From Verrucomicrobiota bacterium (lineage in GTDB: Bacteria > Bacteroidota > Bacteroidia > Flavobacteriales_E > Vicingaceae): a DNA stretch of 33,861 bases. Numbering within the stretch: the stretch's first letter is position 1; every line of letters starts with the position of its first letter. Location: NCBI GenBank assembly GCA_002713165.1, contig PAVT01000018.1, forward strand, positions 1 through 33,861, given 5' to 3'. Below are positions 20,352-29,269 of this stretch, piece by piece. Below the pieces are notes generated by a model that did not search any database, was not told the DNA's origin, and was given only the letters and a program-made list of their open reading frames with translations. The position numbers were made by a program, and so were the translations under genes.

Positions 20352-21062
20352 ATGCCCAAAGTCAATCGGTTAATATTTGATGCACTTCCATTAAAAAGAA
20401 GGCTAGCGGTGAGTGACATACATGGCTGCTTAGAGACATTCTTAGCTCTTTTAGAAGGTGTTCGATTGAAGAAAAAAGACCAACTCTTTATTGTTGGAGA
20501 TGCTATAAATCGCGGACCAAACAGTGCAGGGGTACTTGATTTGATTCTGTCACTAAAAGAAAAACAATATCAGGTCTTTTATTTACGTGGAAACCACGAA
20601 CAGATTGTCCTTAAAAGTCATAAAAATACCATAGAAGATCGCAAAAAGTTGCTTAAATCACTTAAGTCGAAAAACCTTTTAAAGGCGGGCGAAATAAAAG
20701 CACCTTATTTAACATTGCTAAAAAACACCTATCATTATGTTGAATTGCCAGATTACTATCTTGTGCATGGTGGCTTTAATCTTAGAGGTACACATCCTTT
20801 TGAAGACACCTTTAGCATGATGAACATGAAACGATTTGAGGGAGATCGAGAACGTTTAAATCAAAAAACGGTAATCACTGGACATAGCCCTACGGCGATA
20901 GGTACAATCACAAACAATCTCCAGAAAAACAAGGCAAGCATCTGTATAGACAATGGCTGCGTCAACACAAAAAAAGGCCAAGGCAACCTACTTTGTCTTG
21001 AACTCAACAGCCAACAAATTATTCTTCAAAAAAACATTGAGGCAAAAAAAATCCCGCTCTAG
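20352..21062 (+). CDS. PPP-family metallophosphoesterase (serine/threonine phosphatase-like)
   Basis: AVSDIHGC, FIVGDAINRGPNSAGV, YLRGNHEQ, LVHGGFN, VITGHSPT metal-binding motifs. Confidence 0.9.
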   Translation: MPKVNRLIFDALPLKRRLAVSDIHGCLETFLALLEGVRLKKKDQLFIVGDAINRGPNSAGVLDLILSLKEKQYQVFYLRGNHEQIVLKSHKNTIEDRKKLLKSLKSKNLLKAGEIKAPYLTLLKNTYHYVELPDYYLVHGGFNLRGTHPFEDTFSMMNMKRFEGDRERLNQKTVITGHSPTAIGTITNNLQKNKASICIDNGCVNTKKGQGNLLCLELNSQQIILQKNIEAKKIPL

Positions 21063-21072
21063 ACGGGATTTT
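21048..21072. terminator. Bidirectional intrinsic terminator between metallophosphoesterase and rpsT
   Basis: AAAATCCCG (21048-21056) CTCTAGA CGGGATTTT (21064-21072): perfect 9-bp stem, 7-nt loop, A-tract on the left (U-tract for the minus strand) and TTTT on the right. Confidence 0.85.
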
Positions 21073-21088
21073 AATGAATTCTTATTGT

Positions 21089-21340
21089 TTATAAAGCAGC
21101 GACATGCTTGCTCAATTTAGATTTTAAATTGGCGGCTTTCTTCTTGTGTATAATGTTACGTTTCGCCAATTTATCAATCATACTTACTACTTTTGGAAAT
21201 TGCTCTTGAGCTGATTTTTTATCAGAAGTCTCACGAAGACTTGCAATCGCATTTCTAGTGGTTTTCGCATAGTAGCGATTGTGCAAGTTACGCTTGCGAA
21301 TTTGTCTGATCCTCTTTAAGGCGGATTTATGATTGGCCAT
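21089..21340 (-). CDS. rpsT: 30S ribosomal protein S20
   Basis: MANHKSALKRIRQIRKRNLHNRYYAKTTRNAIASLRE...MIDKLAKRNIIHKKKAANLKSKLSKHVAAL. Confidence 0.97.
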   Translation of the reverse strand: MANHKSALKRIRQIRKRNLHNRYYAKTTRNAIASLRETSDKKSAQEQFPKVVSMIDKLAKRNIIHKKKAANLKSKLSKHVAAL

Positions 21341-21354
21341 TCTTTAAATTTTTG

Positions 21355-21426
21355 CAGTCCGTAGGGGAATCGAACCCCTGTTACCAGGATGAAAACCTGG
21401 CGTCCTAACCCCTAGACGAACGGACC
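21355..21426 (-). tRNA. tRNA-Glu (anticodon UUC)
   Basis: Minus strand GGTCCGTTCGTCTAGGGGTTAGGACGCCAGGTTTTCATCCTGGTAACAGGGGTTCGATTCCCCTACGGACTG folds as a cloverleaf; anticodon stem CCAGG/CCTGG with loop TTTTCAT; TTCGATTC T-loop. CCA not encoded. Confidence 0.95.
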
Positions 21427-21455
21427 GTATTTTTGTCTAAAAAAATTTAGGAGTG

Positions 21456-21485
21456 CAAATGTAGGGTAATTTAAAATATTTGCAA
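21456..21485 (-). promoter_or_regulatory. Bacteroidota consensus promoter TTG-N19-TACATTTG driving tRNA-Glu/rpsT
   Basis: Minus strand TTG (21485-21483), 19-nt spacer, TACATTTG (21463-21456), 29 nt upstream of the tRNA 5' end. Confidence 0.75.
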
Positions 21486-21515
21486 AAGAATTTTATTTTT
21501 TTTCAATCACAATAA

Positions 21516-22196
21516 TTAGTCCTCGAAACTAAATTTATAACCGACTCTTTTACCCGTTTTTAAATGCATTCCAGACGTTTCTGTAAGCAAATGTCCTACG
21601 GAAATTTCTTGCACATGATTAAAGGGTGGTGAATACAAGTCAAAGTCCATAGAATAGATAATTGCTTGCTGAATAATGTTACGAACACACAATTCGTCGA
21701 GTGTTTGATTTACAAAATCATTGTGCATGAAATTCAACTGTCTTCTGCCCTCTACAAAAAAATGATTTTCTGAATTGATGAACATTCGTGCAATCAAATA
21801 GCCTATATCATCAAAACGATGGTATTTAAATGAATCCGCCAAAAAGTTATAGACATTGATGTTACCGCAATAACTTCGATTTTGGTCTTCTTTCACATAA
21901 GCTGTTTTCCATATATGGTGTGATTTATCAAAATCAAACACATTGGTATGCATAATGAAAACAATGACATCACCACCAATCTTAAGTTGAAACTCAAACT
22001 CTCCCTTTTCCACAAATGTGATACTTACACCCTGATCAAACTGGGTAGCTTTTTCTTGTAAATCGGAGATAATTTCCTTGGTACATTCCTTTAATTTGCT
22101 GAATGCGATCAATGTATTTCTATAAATTTTCTGTTTCAAAGAAGCTTTTTGCTCGATTGTATTGACGATGGTCTGAAATTGTCCGTTTTTTGTCAT
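21516..22196 (-). CDS. Uncharacterised protein (226 aa, cytosolic-looking)
   Basis: Long ORF with ATG start, good codon texture, no recognisable family motif; 11 nt downstream of the SGNH-like gene. Confidence 0.75.
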   Translation of the reverse strand: MTKNGQFQTIVNTIEQKASLKQKIYRNTLIAFSKLKECTKEIISDLQEKATQFDQGVSITFVEKGEFEFQLKIGGDVIVFIMHTNVFDFDKSHHIWKTAYVKEDQNRSYCGNINVYNFLADSFKYHRFDDIGYLIARMFINSENHFFVEGRRQLNFMHNDFVNQTLDELCVRNIIQQAIIYSMDFDLYSPPFNHVQEISVGHLLTETSGMHLKTGKRVGYKFSFED

Positions 22197-22207
22197 GTTT
22201 ACTTAAA

Positions 22208-23743
22208 TTATTCTTGAAAGCTATATGTTTTTATTTCTGCGCCCCTCATCCTAAGTAGTAAATTATCAAGGCTGAAGTTACCTCTTTTTATGTTCCAATA
22301 GAAAACAGTCAATTCGACGGGCTCCTCAGCATTCAACAACAAGGGCTCATTGATGGTGAAACGATTTACAACTTTTAAGGATCCATCCTCCGTTTCTCGG
22401 GAGTAACTTTTCATTGTTTCGATGCCCTGCCAAAACAGGCTTGTAGTATCCTGTTTAATCGAAAGTACCATCAATCCCGAAGAATCTAAATTCCCTTTAA
22501 AATCGTATTCAAGCTCAATGGCCTTGATATTTATTAACTCTTCGGTTTGCTTTAAATTCATGCGGTATGACAAGCCCCACTCTGATTTTGAATCAAAATG
22601 AAATTCATTATTCCTCACCATATTCTGATTGAAATTCCATTCATTTTCAGCTTCATTCTCAAAATCGACTTTACTTTCAAGGTATGCGGTATATTCTGAT
22701 TTGAATTGATTGTCTAGAAATTCATTCATGCTTTCAGCAATCCTTAAATGTGTTTTTGCCTTGATGTGTTCATCAAAAAGAAAATAGTCATTCTGATTGA
22801 TTACTTCTGAAAAATCCATCAGCACCATTTTTCTTCTCAAATCAGTGTAAACAGAATCTTGAAGAGTATACCTCAGCTCCTCCATAAAGGTACTCCTTGT
22901 AGTATAATCCAATTCAAGCACAATAATTTTGGGCACGCTTTTCAATTCTTGACTGTTCAACAAGACATTCAAAAAAAGCTGAGATTCTGTCAATTCAATG
23001 TCATCATCAAATGACTGCTCCGAAAAACTTTCAATAGGTTTATAAGCTGCATACTCTTTTGCTAGAAATATAGAAGATGCGAGAACGCTAAAATGCTTCA
23101 TTGGATAGTACCCATTTATTGTTGAAGCATGCTCGATAGCTGTATTGAAGGTTTGTTTATCTGAAATCACCAATTGATTTTGCTCCAAATAAAAACGTTT
23201 ATTCTCCTCAATGTCATTCCCACAATACTGAATGATTACAGTGTTTACATTGTCAAGATTGGCATAGGCCAATGTCTTTAGCTCTCTTGCAGTTCCGTAA
23301 GAAGAAACAGCAGTATTCAATACTTTTTTTGCACTTATGGTTTCCAAAATTTGCGCAAATGAAGAGTCTTGATCCACCCCCCAACCCATTGCGTATGAAT
23401 CTCCAGCGACAATAATTTCTGCCTCATCTAATGAGGATTCATCATCACGAAAACCTTGACTATTTATTAAAAATGGAGTAGAAAATTCTCTATTTTCAAA
23501 AACAAACTCTCCAGGTTTAAGCGTGTAAAACAACTCAGGATGGTAGACTGCAAACTCTTTTTGCAATTGAATAATATTTTTATCTACCAGTTTATAATAG
23601 TTTTTAAAATGACCGAAATAATTATGAGGAATACTTCTCGGATGGTTAAGAAGGTAAGTAAATCCAAACTCAATCAAACACAAAACCAAGAAGACAACTA
23701 CAATGTTGTACCCAATAAATATTGTAGCTTTCTTTAATTTCAT
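22208..23743 (-). CDS. Membrane-anchored SGNH/GDSL-hydrolase-like protein with C-terminal beta-rich domain
   Basis: N-terminal TM (FIGYNIVVVFLVLCLIEFGFTYLL); IIVAGDSYAMGWGVDQDSSFAQIL (GDSY block), VIIQYCGNDIEE (GND block), LFDEHIKAKTHLRIAESM (DxxH-type block). Confidence 0.72.
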   Translation of the reverse strand: MKLKKATIFIGYNIVVVFLVLCLIEFGFTYLLNHPRSIPHNYFGHFKNYYKLVDKNIIQLQKEFAVYHPELFYTLKPGEFVFENREFSTPFLINSQGFRDDESSLDEAEIIVAGDSYAMGWGVDQDSSFAQILETISAKKVLNTAVSSYGTARELKTLAYANLDNVNTVIIQYCGNDIEENKRFYLEQNQLVISDKQTFNTAIEHASTINGYYPMKHFSVLASSIFLAKEYAAYKPIESFSEQSFDDDIELTESQLFLNVLLNSQELKSVPKIIVLELDYTTRSTFMEELRYTLQDSVYTDLRRKMVLMDFSEVINQNDYFLFDEHIKAKTHLRIAESMNEFLDNQFKSEYTAYLESKVDFENEAENEWNFNQNMVRNNEFHFDSKSEWGLSYRMNLKQTEELINIKAIELEYDFKGNLDSSGLMVLSIKQDTTSLFWQGIETMKSYSRETEDGSLKVVNRFTINEPLLLNAEEPVELTVFYWNIKRGNFSLDNLLLRMRGAEIKTYSFQE

Positions 23744-23785
23744 GATTTTACGACTGCAAAAGGATGAATGCGAAGCTCTATTCTA

Positions 23786-25264
23786 TCAATAAGCTCTAGC
23801 AAATATCACTCGTCTAGCAGAGTGCTTACCACTGTATATGCACTCCCCTTCTTTCGTGTCTTCATCAATGGGAATGCATCGAATAGTTGCTTTTGTTTCC
23901 TTTTTAATGGCATCTTCAGTCTCAGAAGTGCCGTCCCAATGTGCATAAATAAAGCCCCCTTCATTGTCTAGAATGGATTTAAACTCCTCATAACTGTCAA
24001 CAAAATGCGTTTTTTCTTCTCTAAAATCTATGGCTTTTTGGTAGAGGTTTTCTTGGATATTTTTAAGCAAATTTTTGACCTTCCCTGCAAGGTCATGCAT
24101 ATCGTACGACTTCTTTTCAAGGGTATCCCGTCGAACGATTTCAATGCTTTCGTTTTCAACGTCACGCATACCCATCGCCAGGCGCACAGGAACGCCTTTA
24201 AATTCGTATTCTGCAAATTTCCAACCTGGCTTATGGGTGTCACGATCATCTAGTTTCACACTTATCCCTTCATTCTCCAATGCATTTTTAATGTTCTTTA
24301 ATTTGTTGACAACAATTTCTCTCTGCTCCTCTCCTTTATATATTGGAACCAAGACCACTTGAAAAGGTGCCAATTCTGGAGGCAGCACCAATCCATTATC
24401 GTCAGAATGCGTCATGATCAATGCGCCCATTAAGCGCGTAGATACACCCCAAGAAGAAGCCCAAGGATACTCTTGCTTGCCTTCTCGATTTGCATATTTC
24501 ACCTCGAATGCTTTGGAGAAATTTTGACCTAAAAAATGAGAAGTTCCCGCTTGTAAGGCTTTGCCATCTTGCATCAAGGACTCGATGCACAATGTATCTT
24601 CCGCACCAGCAAAACGTTCACTCTCTGTCTTTACCCCTTTAATGACAGGCATTGCCATGAATTTTTCTGCAAATTCAGCGTACAGGTCTAGAATTGTCTT
24701 TGTTTCTTCCAAAGCCTCCTCTTTGGTTTCGTGAGCAGTGTGCCCTTCTTGCCACAAAAATTCGGCGGTCCTCAAAAACAACCTAGTTCGCATTTCCCAA
24801 CGGACCACATTGGCCCATTGGTTGACCAATATTGGCAAATCCCTATATGACTGGATCCAATTCTTATAAGTATTCCATATAACGGCTTCACTTGTCGGCC
24901 TGACCACCAATTCTTCCTCTAATTTGGCCTTGGGATCCACCATAAGTTTTCCTTTTTTCTCTGGGTCATTCATTAATCTGTAATGTGTCACAACAGCACA
25001 TTCTTTTGCAAAGCCTTCAGCATTTTTCTCTTCCGCCTCAAACAAGCTTTTTGGCACAAAAAGTGGAAAGTAGGCATTTGTATGGCCTGTTTTTTTAAAC
25101 ATTTTGTCGAGAATGGATTGCATTTTTTCCCAAATCGCAAAGCCATAAGGCTTGATTACCATACACCCTCTAACAGACGAATGTTCAGCAAGGTCGGCAC
25201 GATTTACGATCTCATTGTACCATTCGGAATAGTTTTCTTTTCTCTTTGTAAACCCCTTAGCCAT
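23786..25264 (-). CDS. proS: Proline--tRNA ligase (archaeal/eukaryal-like class)
   Basis: [120 protein letters not shown]. Confidence 0.96.
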   Translation of the reverse strand: MAKGFTKRKENYSEWYNEIVNRADLAEHSSVRGCMVIKPYGFAIWEKMQSILDKMFKKTGHTNAYFPLFVPKSLFEAEEKNAEGFAKECAVVTHYRLMNDPEKKGKLMVDPKAKLEEELVVRPTSEAVIWNTYKNWIQSYRDLPILVNQWANVVRWEMRTRLFLRTAEFLWQEGHTAHETKEEALEETKTILDLYAEFAEKFMAMPVIKGVKTESERFAGAEDTLCIESLMQDGKALQAGTSHFLGQNFSKAFEVKYANREGKQEYPWASSWGVSTRLMGALIMTHSDDNGLVLPPELAPFQVVLVPIYKGEEQREIVVNKLKNIKNALENEGISVKLDDRDTHKPGWKFAEYEFKGVPVRLAMGMRDVENESIEIVRRDTLEKKSYDMHDLAGKVKNLLKNIQENLYQKAIDFREEKTHFVDSYEEFKSILDNEGGFIYAHWDGTSETEDAIKKETKATIRCIPIDEDTKEGECIYSGKHSARRVIFARAY

Positions 25265-25310
25265 AAATTGTGGTATAGAATTTGTTAATATTTATAAAAT
25301 CAGCAGTGAA

Positions 25311-25318
25311 CAAAGGTA
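25311..25318 (-). promoter_or_regulatory. Putative -7 element (TACCTTTG) for proS
   Basis: TAnnTTTG match on the minus strand, 46 nt upstream of the proS ATG. Confidence 0.5.
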
Positions 25319-25362
25319 TTCAATAATCCCTTTTGTACTAGGGCATATAAAACTCAGCGGCC

Positions 25363-26763
25363 ATGAAACATACGATAAACATCTTCTTTAGCTTCATCAT
25401 TTTCCTTTTCTTAAGCGCCTGTGCAGGAAGCTTAAGCACATACATGTATGATGATCTTTATTATTCACCAAACAACGATCCTGTAAAACAAGTCAAGAAT
25501 GATCCGCGAAATGAATTCAATAAAACAGACAATATTCAATATGATGGATCCTACCCCAATAGGTATGATCAGAACAATTCCCAACAAAATCCACAAGCCT
25601 TGTACGACAATAGATACGTTGCAGCTGAACAGAGTGAGAATCAGAATCAAAACAGCGGAAATGTTATCATCAACAATAATTTAAGTCAAGAAAATGAAAA
25701 TAGCGAAATCGCTTATTATGACGAAGATTATGCCAGTGCATTGGACAGGCTAAACAGACCTATACGCTCTTTTAACACCTATGACCCATATCAGCGAGAT
25801 CGAATCTTGCTCTTGAATGACCCATTTTTCTACGCACCTAATGCTTTTGGAAACTTTGGATATTGGGATCCCTTTATGCCTCGCACAGGATTTGGTATTG
25901 GTTGGAACTCTTGGTCAGGATTGAATGTAGGTATAGGAATTGGCGGTGGCTGGGGTTTCAATAACTGGGGTTGGAATCAATGGGGTTGGAATCAATGGAA
26001 TGGATTTTACGATCCTTTTTGGAATCCATGGGGACCTCAAGCCTTTTGGAACTCATGGAGCCCTTATGGCAATCCATACTGGACAGGTTTCAATCAAGGG
26101 TTTAACCAAGGGTATTGGACAGGACAAAACTTCAACAATTATTTTGACAATGGAAGTTCTTCAAGAAGTAACTACACTATAGGAAGAAGAGGTAGTAAAG
26201 GATCAAGAGTAGTGACGAACAATTCTTCCGATAGAAGCATCAATCGTCAATCTTCGACTCCTTTGAATCCTAATGGAAGGGTAAAAATCAATTCAGATCA
26301 CCTTGACGAAATGACTAGGTCACGTAGTCGAGCAAATTCTAGGTACTCCTCGCCAACAAATTCTGGAAATAATGAAAAAAGCACAGCTACTCCAGATAGA
26401 TACAGAACTAACTCAACAAGAGAGTCTTATGAGAATTCAAGAAGAAGCACTCGATTAAATCCCACTACTGAATCAAATGTGAATCCAAGTTCTGGAGGTG
26501 TATTCACACCTGAACAAAAAAGCATTCAAAATGAACCAAGTAGACAAAACCAATATACTCGTCCTCGACCTAATCCATACAATGAAAGTAAGAGAATAGC
26601 ACCTCAGCAAAATAATGTTAGAACTCCAACAAGGAGATCTACCCCTTCCTACAACAGATCCAGACCTACATACAACAGCAGACCCTCCTACTCAACCCCT
26701 CAAAGATCAAACGGAGGTAGCGGTGGCGGCTCTGGTTCAATGTCACGATCAAGAAGAAGATAA
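25363..26763 (+). CDS. Putative lipoprotein with W/G/N-rich core and S/R/N/P-rich low-complexity C-terminus
   Basis: Lipobox-like FLFLSACAG; GIGIGGGWGFNNWGWNQWGWNQWNGFYDPFWNPWGPQ; tail RPTYNSRPSYSTPQRSNGGSGGGSGSMSRSRRR. Confidence 0.8.
   Translation: MKHTINIFFSFIIFLFLSACAGSLSTYMYDDLYYSPNNDPVKQVKNDPRNEFNKTDNIQYDGSYPNRYDQNNSQQNPQALYDNRYVAAEQSENQNQNSGNVIINNNLSQENENSEIAYYDEDYASALDRLNRPIRSFNTYDPYQRDRILLLNDPFFYAPNAFGNFGYWDPFMPRTGFGIGWNSWSGLNVGIGIGGGWGFNNWGWNQWGWNQWNGFYDPFWNPWGPQAFWNSWSPYGNPYWTGFNQGFNQGYWTGQNFNNYFDNGSSSRSNYTIGRRGSKGSRVVTNNSSDRSINRQSSTPLNPNGRVKINSDHLDEMTRSRSRANSRYSSPTNSGNNEKSTATPDRYRTNSTRESYENSRRSTRLNPTTESNVNPSSGGVFTPEQKSIQNEPSRQNQYTRPRPNPYNESKRIAPQQNNVRTPTRRSTPSYNRSRPTYNSRPSYSTPQRSNGGSGGGSGSMSRSRRR
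25966..25995 (+). repeat. Two perfect tandem copies of the 15-mer TGGGGTTGGAATCAA (encoding WGWNQ)
   Basis: Read directly at 25966-25980 and 25981-25995; degenerate copies flank it (GWGFNN upstream, WNGFYD downstream). Confidence 0.9.
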
Positions 26764-26769
26764 TGCCTT

Positions 26770-28260
26770 ATGAAGAAAATTAGCACATTTATCATTGTAC
26801 TCATGAGCACAACACTAATGCATGGTCAAAGTGTATTCGATGCACTTCGGTACTCTAGATTCCAATCTCAGGGCTCAGCTAGATTTATTGGAATGGGAAG
26901 TTCAATGGGAGCATTGGGTGGGGAGTCTTCATCAATCACCATAAACCCTGCAGCTCTTGGAGTATACAGAAATTCCGAATTCACCATTTCATCGGCTTTC
27001 AACTTCACATCCAGCAATGGTCAATTACTAAACAATTCAATCTCTCAAGGGAGTCTAAACTTTAACATACCTAACATAAGCTACATTCAAACCTACAATG
27101 GTGATGTAGATGGATGGAAAAAGTATGGTTTTGCCTTAGGCCATAATCGCACCTCAACATTCCAAAGCGACTATCGACTTAATGGTCAAAGTATGAATAC
27201 GGCATCAATCATTGACGATTATGTCTCAATCTTAAACAGTGACCAAGCAAGTATTTCTGCTGTGGAGGACTACGCTTATAATCTAGGTCCTTCACAAGCA
27301 TATTACCAATTTCTAATCAATCCAGACGGCAATTTTGCAAATAGATATGTTAGGATTGGTGACATCGACAATACAAGTTCAATCGAACGCACGAAAGTAG
27401 TTGAAAGAACAGGAAGTCAATCTGAAACCTATTTTTCATTTGGAGGCAATTACCAAGATAAATTACACCTGGGTGGATCCATTGGATTGCAAAGTTTTAG
27501 TTTCGAGGAACGCACTCAATATGCCGAATTCTTCAATTATACCCCGGTAGCACAGCCCTCAGACAGCTTGTTGGACTCCTACTACGAAACGTCTGAATTG
27601 ATTACTTCTGGTACAGGTGTAAATTTAAAATTGGGATTTATCTATAGAATCAACGAAGCTTTGCGGCTGGGTGGTGCCCTTCATTCACCGACATTTTTTG
27701 GCTTAAGAGAAAATTTTGCCTTTGATACAGAAACGCAGTATTCAGACGGAGAATTTTTTGACTCTGAGCAACAAAATTTTGAATTTGAATACAGATTAAG
27801 AACCCCTCTGCGATTGATTGGAAGCTTAGGTTATGTTCTTCAACAAAAGGCAGCTTTTAACCTAGAGTATGAATATGTCAACTATGGCAACGCCAGATTC
27901 GACGATAAGCCCTCATTTAACTCTGATTTTTCTATTGACAATCAATTCATACAAGAAATACTAACAAATACACACAACATTCGATTTGGAACGGAAATAC
28001 GCTTAGATCCTTTTGTTGCTAGAGCAGGTTTTCGCTATGAGGACAATCCATTTGTGAATGGTTTAAGTATTGGGCATGATGAAAGTAGAAAAACTTATAC
28101 ACTGGGTGGAGGTTTCAGAAATAACAATTTTAATTTAGACATTGCCTATTCCCTCTCTCAAATGACAATCAGAGACGGATTATTCAACAATTCACGTGAA
28201 ACTGGCAACATCAACCAAACCATTCACCAGCTTGTTTTCACGGTTGGTTGGCGTTGGTAA
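26770..28260 (+). CDS. OmpP1/FadL-like outer membrane transport protein
   Basis: Signal peptide; SARFIGMGSSMGALGGESSSITINPAALGVYRNSEFTISSAFNF; beta-barrel pattern; C-terminal aromatic ending VFTVGWRW. Confidence 0.78.
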   Translation: MKKISTFIIVLMSTTLMHGQSVFDALRYSRFQSQGSARFIGMGSSMGALGGESSSITINPAALGVYRNSEFTISSAFNFTSSNGQLLNNSISQGSLNFNIPNISYIQTYNGDVDGWKKYGFALGHNRTSTFQSDYRLNGQSMNTASIIDDYVSILNSDQASISAVEDYAYNLGPSQAYYQFLINPDGNFANRYVRIGDIDNTSSIERTKVVERTGSQSETYFSFGGNYQDKLHLGGSIGLQSFSFEERTQYAEFFNYTPVAQPSDSLLDSYYETSELITSGTGVNLKLGFIYRINEALRLGGALHSPTFFGLRENFAFDTETQYSDGEFFDSEQQNFEFEYRLRTPLRLIGSLGYVLQQKAAFNLEYEYVNYGNARFDDKPSFNSDFSIDNQFIQEILTNTHNIRFGTEIRLDPFVARAGFRYEDNPFVNGLSIGHDESRKTYTLGGGFRNNNFNLDIAYSLSQMTIRDGLFNNSRETGNINQTIHQLVFTVGWRW

Positions 28261-28267
28261 GCTCCTT

Positions 28268-29191
28268 TTATTTTTTCTTATTCCGTAAGTACAACTTAGT
28301 TCCAGCTTCTACATTTTCATTTGCTTGGAGTCCATTTTTCCTAAGCAACTTCTTCAGTTTAATACCATGCAACTGGGATACGTCCCATAAGCTTTCACCC
28401 CATTCTGTTATGTGAAATTCACTTCTCGCTTTTCCTCTTTTGGGTTGTAAAAACAATACTCCAGATCCGAACAACTCTTTGTCTTTAGGCCAATCATTGT
28501 ATTTGTATAATTGCCACTCCCCCATGTTGAATTCTTCCGCAATTTTTTCAAAACTGTCAGACTGCTTGACCAATATGTATTTGATGTTATTCTCATGCAT
28601 CTTTACACGATGATCGCCAATCCGTTTTGACTTCGGTTCTGATATTTCAGAATGCGCGTTTGATTTTTTTACTTTTTTCTCTTTTATCTTTTTTGAAGGA
28701 ATGTCATATTCATACAACTTGTGTTTTTCAATTAGTGCAATAAGCAGTTCAGAATACTTTGGATTGGTAGCGTAACCAGCTTTTTTTAACCCCTTTGCCC
28801 AGCCTTTGTAGTCAGTTATTTTGAGCTCAAAGAGCGATGCATACCTTGATTTTTTCAAGAATTCAGAATGGTCTCTATAAGATTCAGATGCTTTACGGTA
28901 TTTTCTAAAACATTCTTGTTTTTTATCATCGTCATGAAATATCTTTTCTCCTGACCAATCATGACACTTGATTCCAAAATGGTTATTTGCCTTTTTTGCA
29001 AGTTCACTGTTGCCATCTCCCGACTCCAAAATGCCTTGAGCCAAAGTGATGCTCGCGGGAATTAAAGAGTTCTTCATTTCTTGAATGGCAATGTCTTTAT
29101 ACATAGAAATGTATTCATCGCGGCTTATACGATCTTGCGCAATGCTCTGAAAGAAGTTTAAAAGAAGAATTCCAATAATTATTTGGCGCAT
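28268..29191 (-). CDS. Glucosaminidase-domain (GH73-like) protein with C-terminal LysM-type regions
   Basis: IPASITLAQGILESGDGNSELAKKANNHFGIKCHDWSGEKIFHDDDKKQECFRKYRKASESYRDHSEFL; later IKYILVKQSDSFEKIAEEFNM and EFHITEWGESLWDVSQLHGIKLKKLLRKNGL (LysM-like). Confidence 0.9.
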   Translation of the reverse strand: MRQIIIGILLLNFFQSIAQDRISRDEYISMYKDIAIQEMKNSLIPASITLAQGILESGDGNSELAKKANNHFGIKCHDWSGEKIFHDDDKKQECFRKYRKASESYRDHSEFLKKSRYASLFELKITDYKGWAKGLKKAGYATNPKYSELLIALIEKHKLYEYDIPSKKIKEKKVKKSNAHSEISEPKSKRIGDHRVKMHENNIKYILVKQSDSFEKIAEEFNMGEWQLYKYNDWPKDKELFGSGVLFLQPKRGKARSEFHITEWGESLWDVSQLHGIKLKKLLRKNGLQANENVEAGTKLYLRNKKK

Positions 29192-29219
29192 TTTGTATGT
29201 TATTGTTGAAGGGAATTTG

Positions 29220-29227
29220 CAAAGCTA
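29220..29227 (-). promoter_or_regulatory. Putative -7 element (TAGCTTTG) for the glucosaminidase gene
   Basis: TAnnTTTG match on the minus strand, 28 nt upstream of the ATG. Confidence 0.45.
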
Positions 29228-29269
29228 AAAGGAGTTGAAGGTCTTTGCGAAAGGTTTACCACAAAGAAA

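Noticed and set aside
23983-25288. Several antisense ORFs opposite proS (24005-24253, 24075-24362, 24983-25288)
   Set aside because: proS is certain; the others have no recognisable domain or signal and are Phe/Ser/Cys-rich as expected of reverse-complement translations.
25331-25346. CCCT...AGGG near-palindrome upstream of the lipoprotein gene
   Set aside because: Only a 4-bp stem; expected by chance.
25966-25995. Tandem repeat considered as CRISPR or VNTR array
   Set aside because: Only two perfect in-frame 15-mers with no spacers; it is a coding repeat.
25940-26182. Frame-shifted G/I-rich ORF inside the lipoprotein gene
   Set aside because: Repetitive composition arises from reading the W/G/N-rich repeats out of frame.
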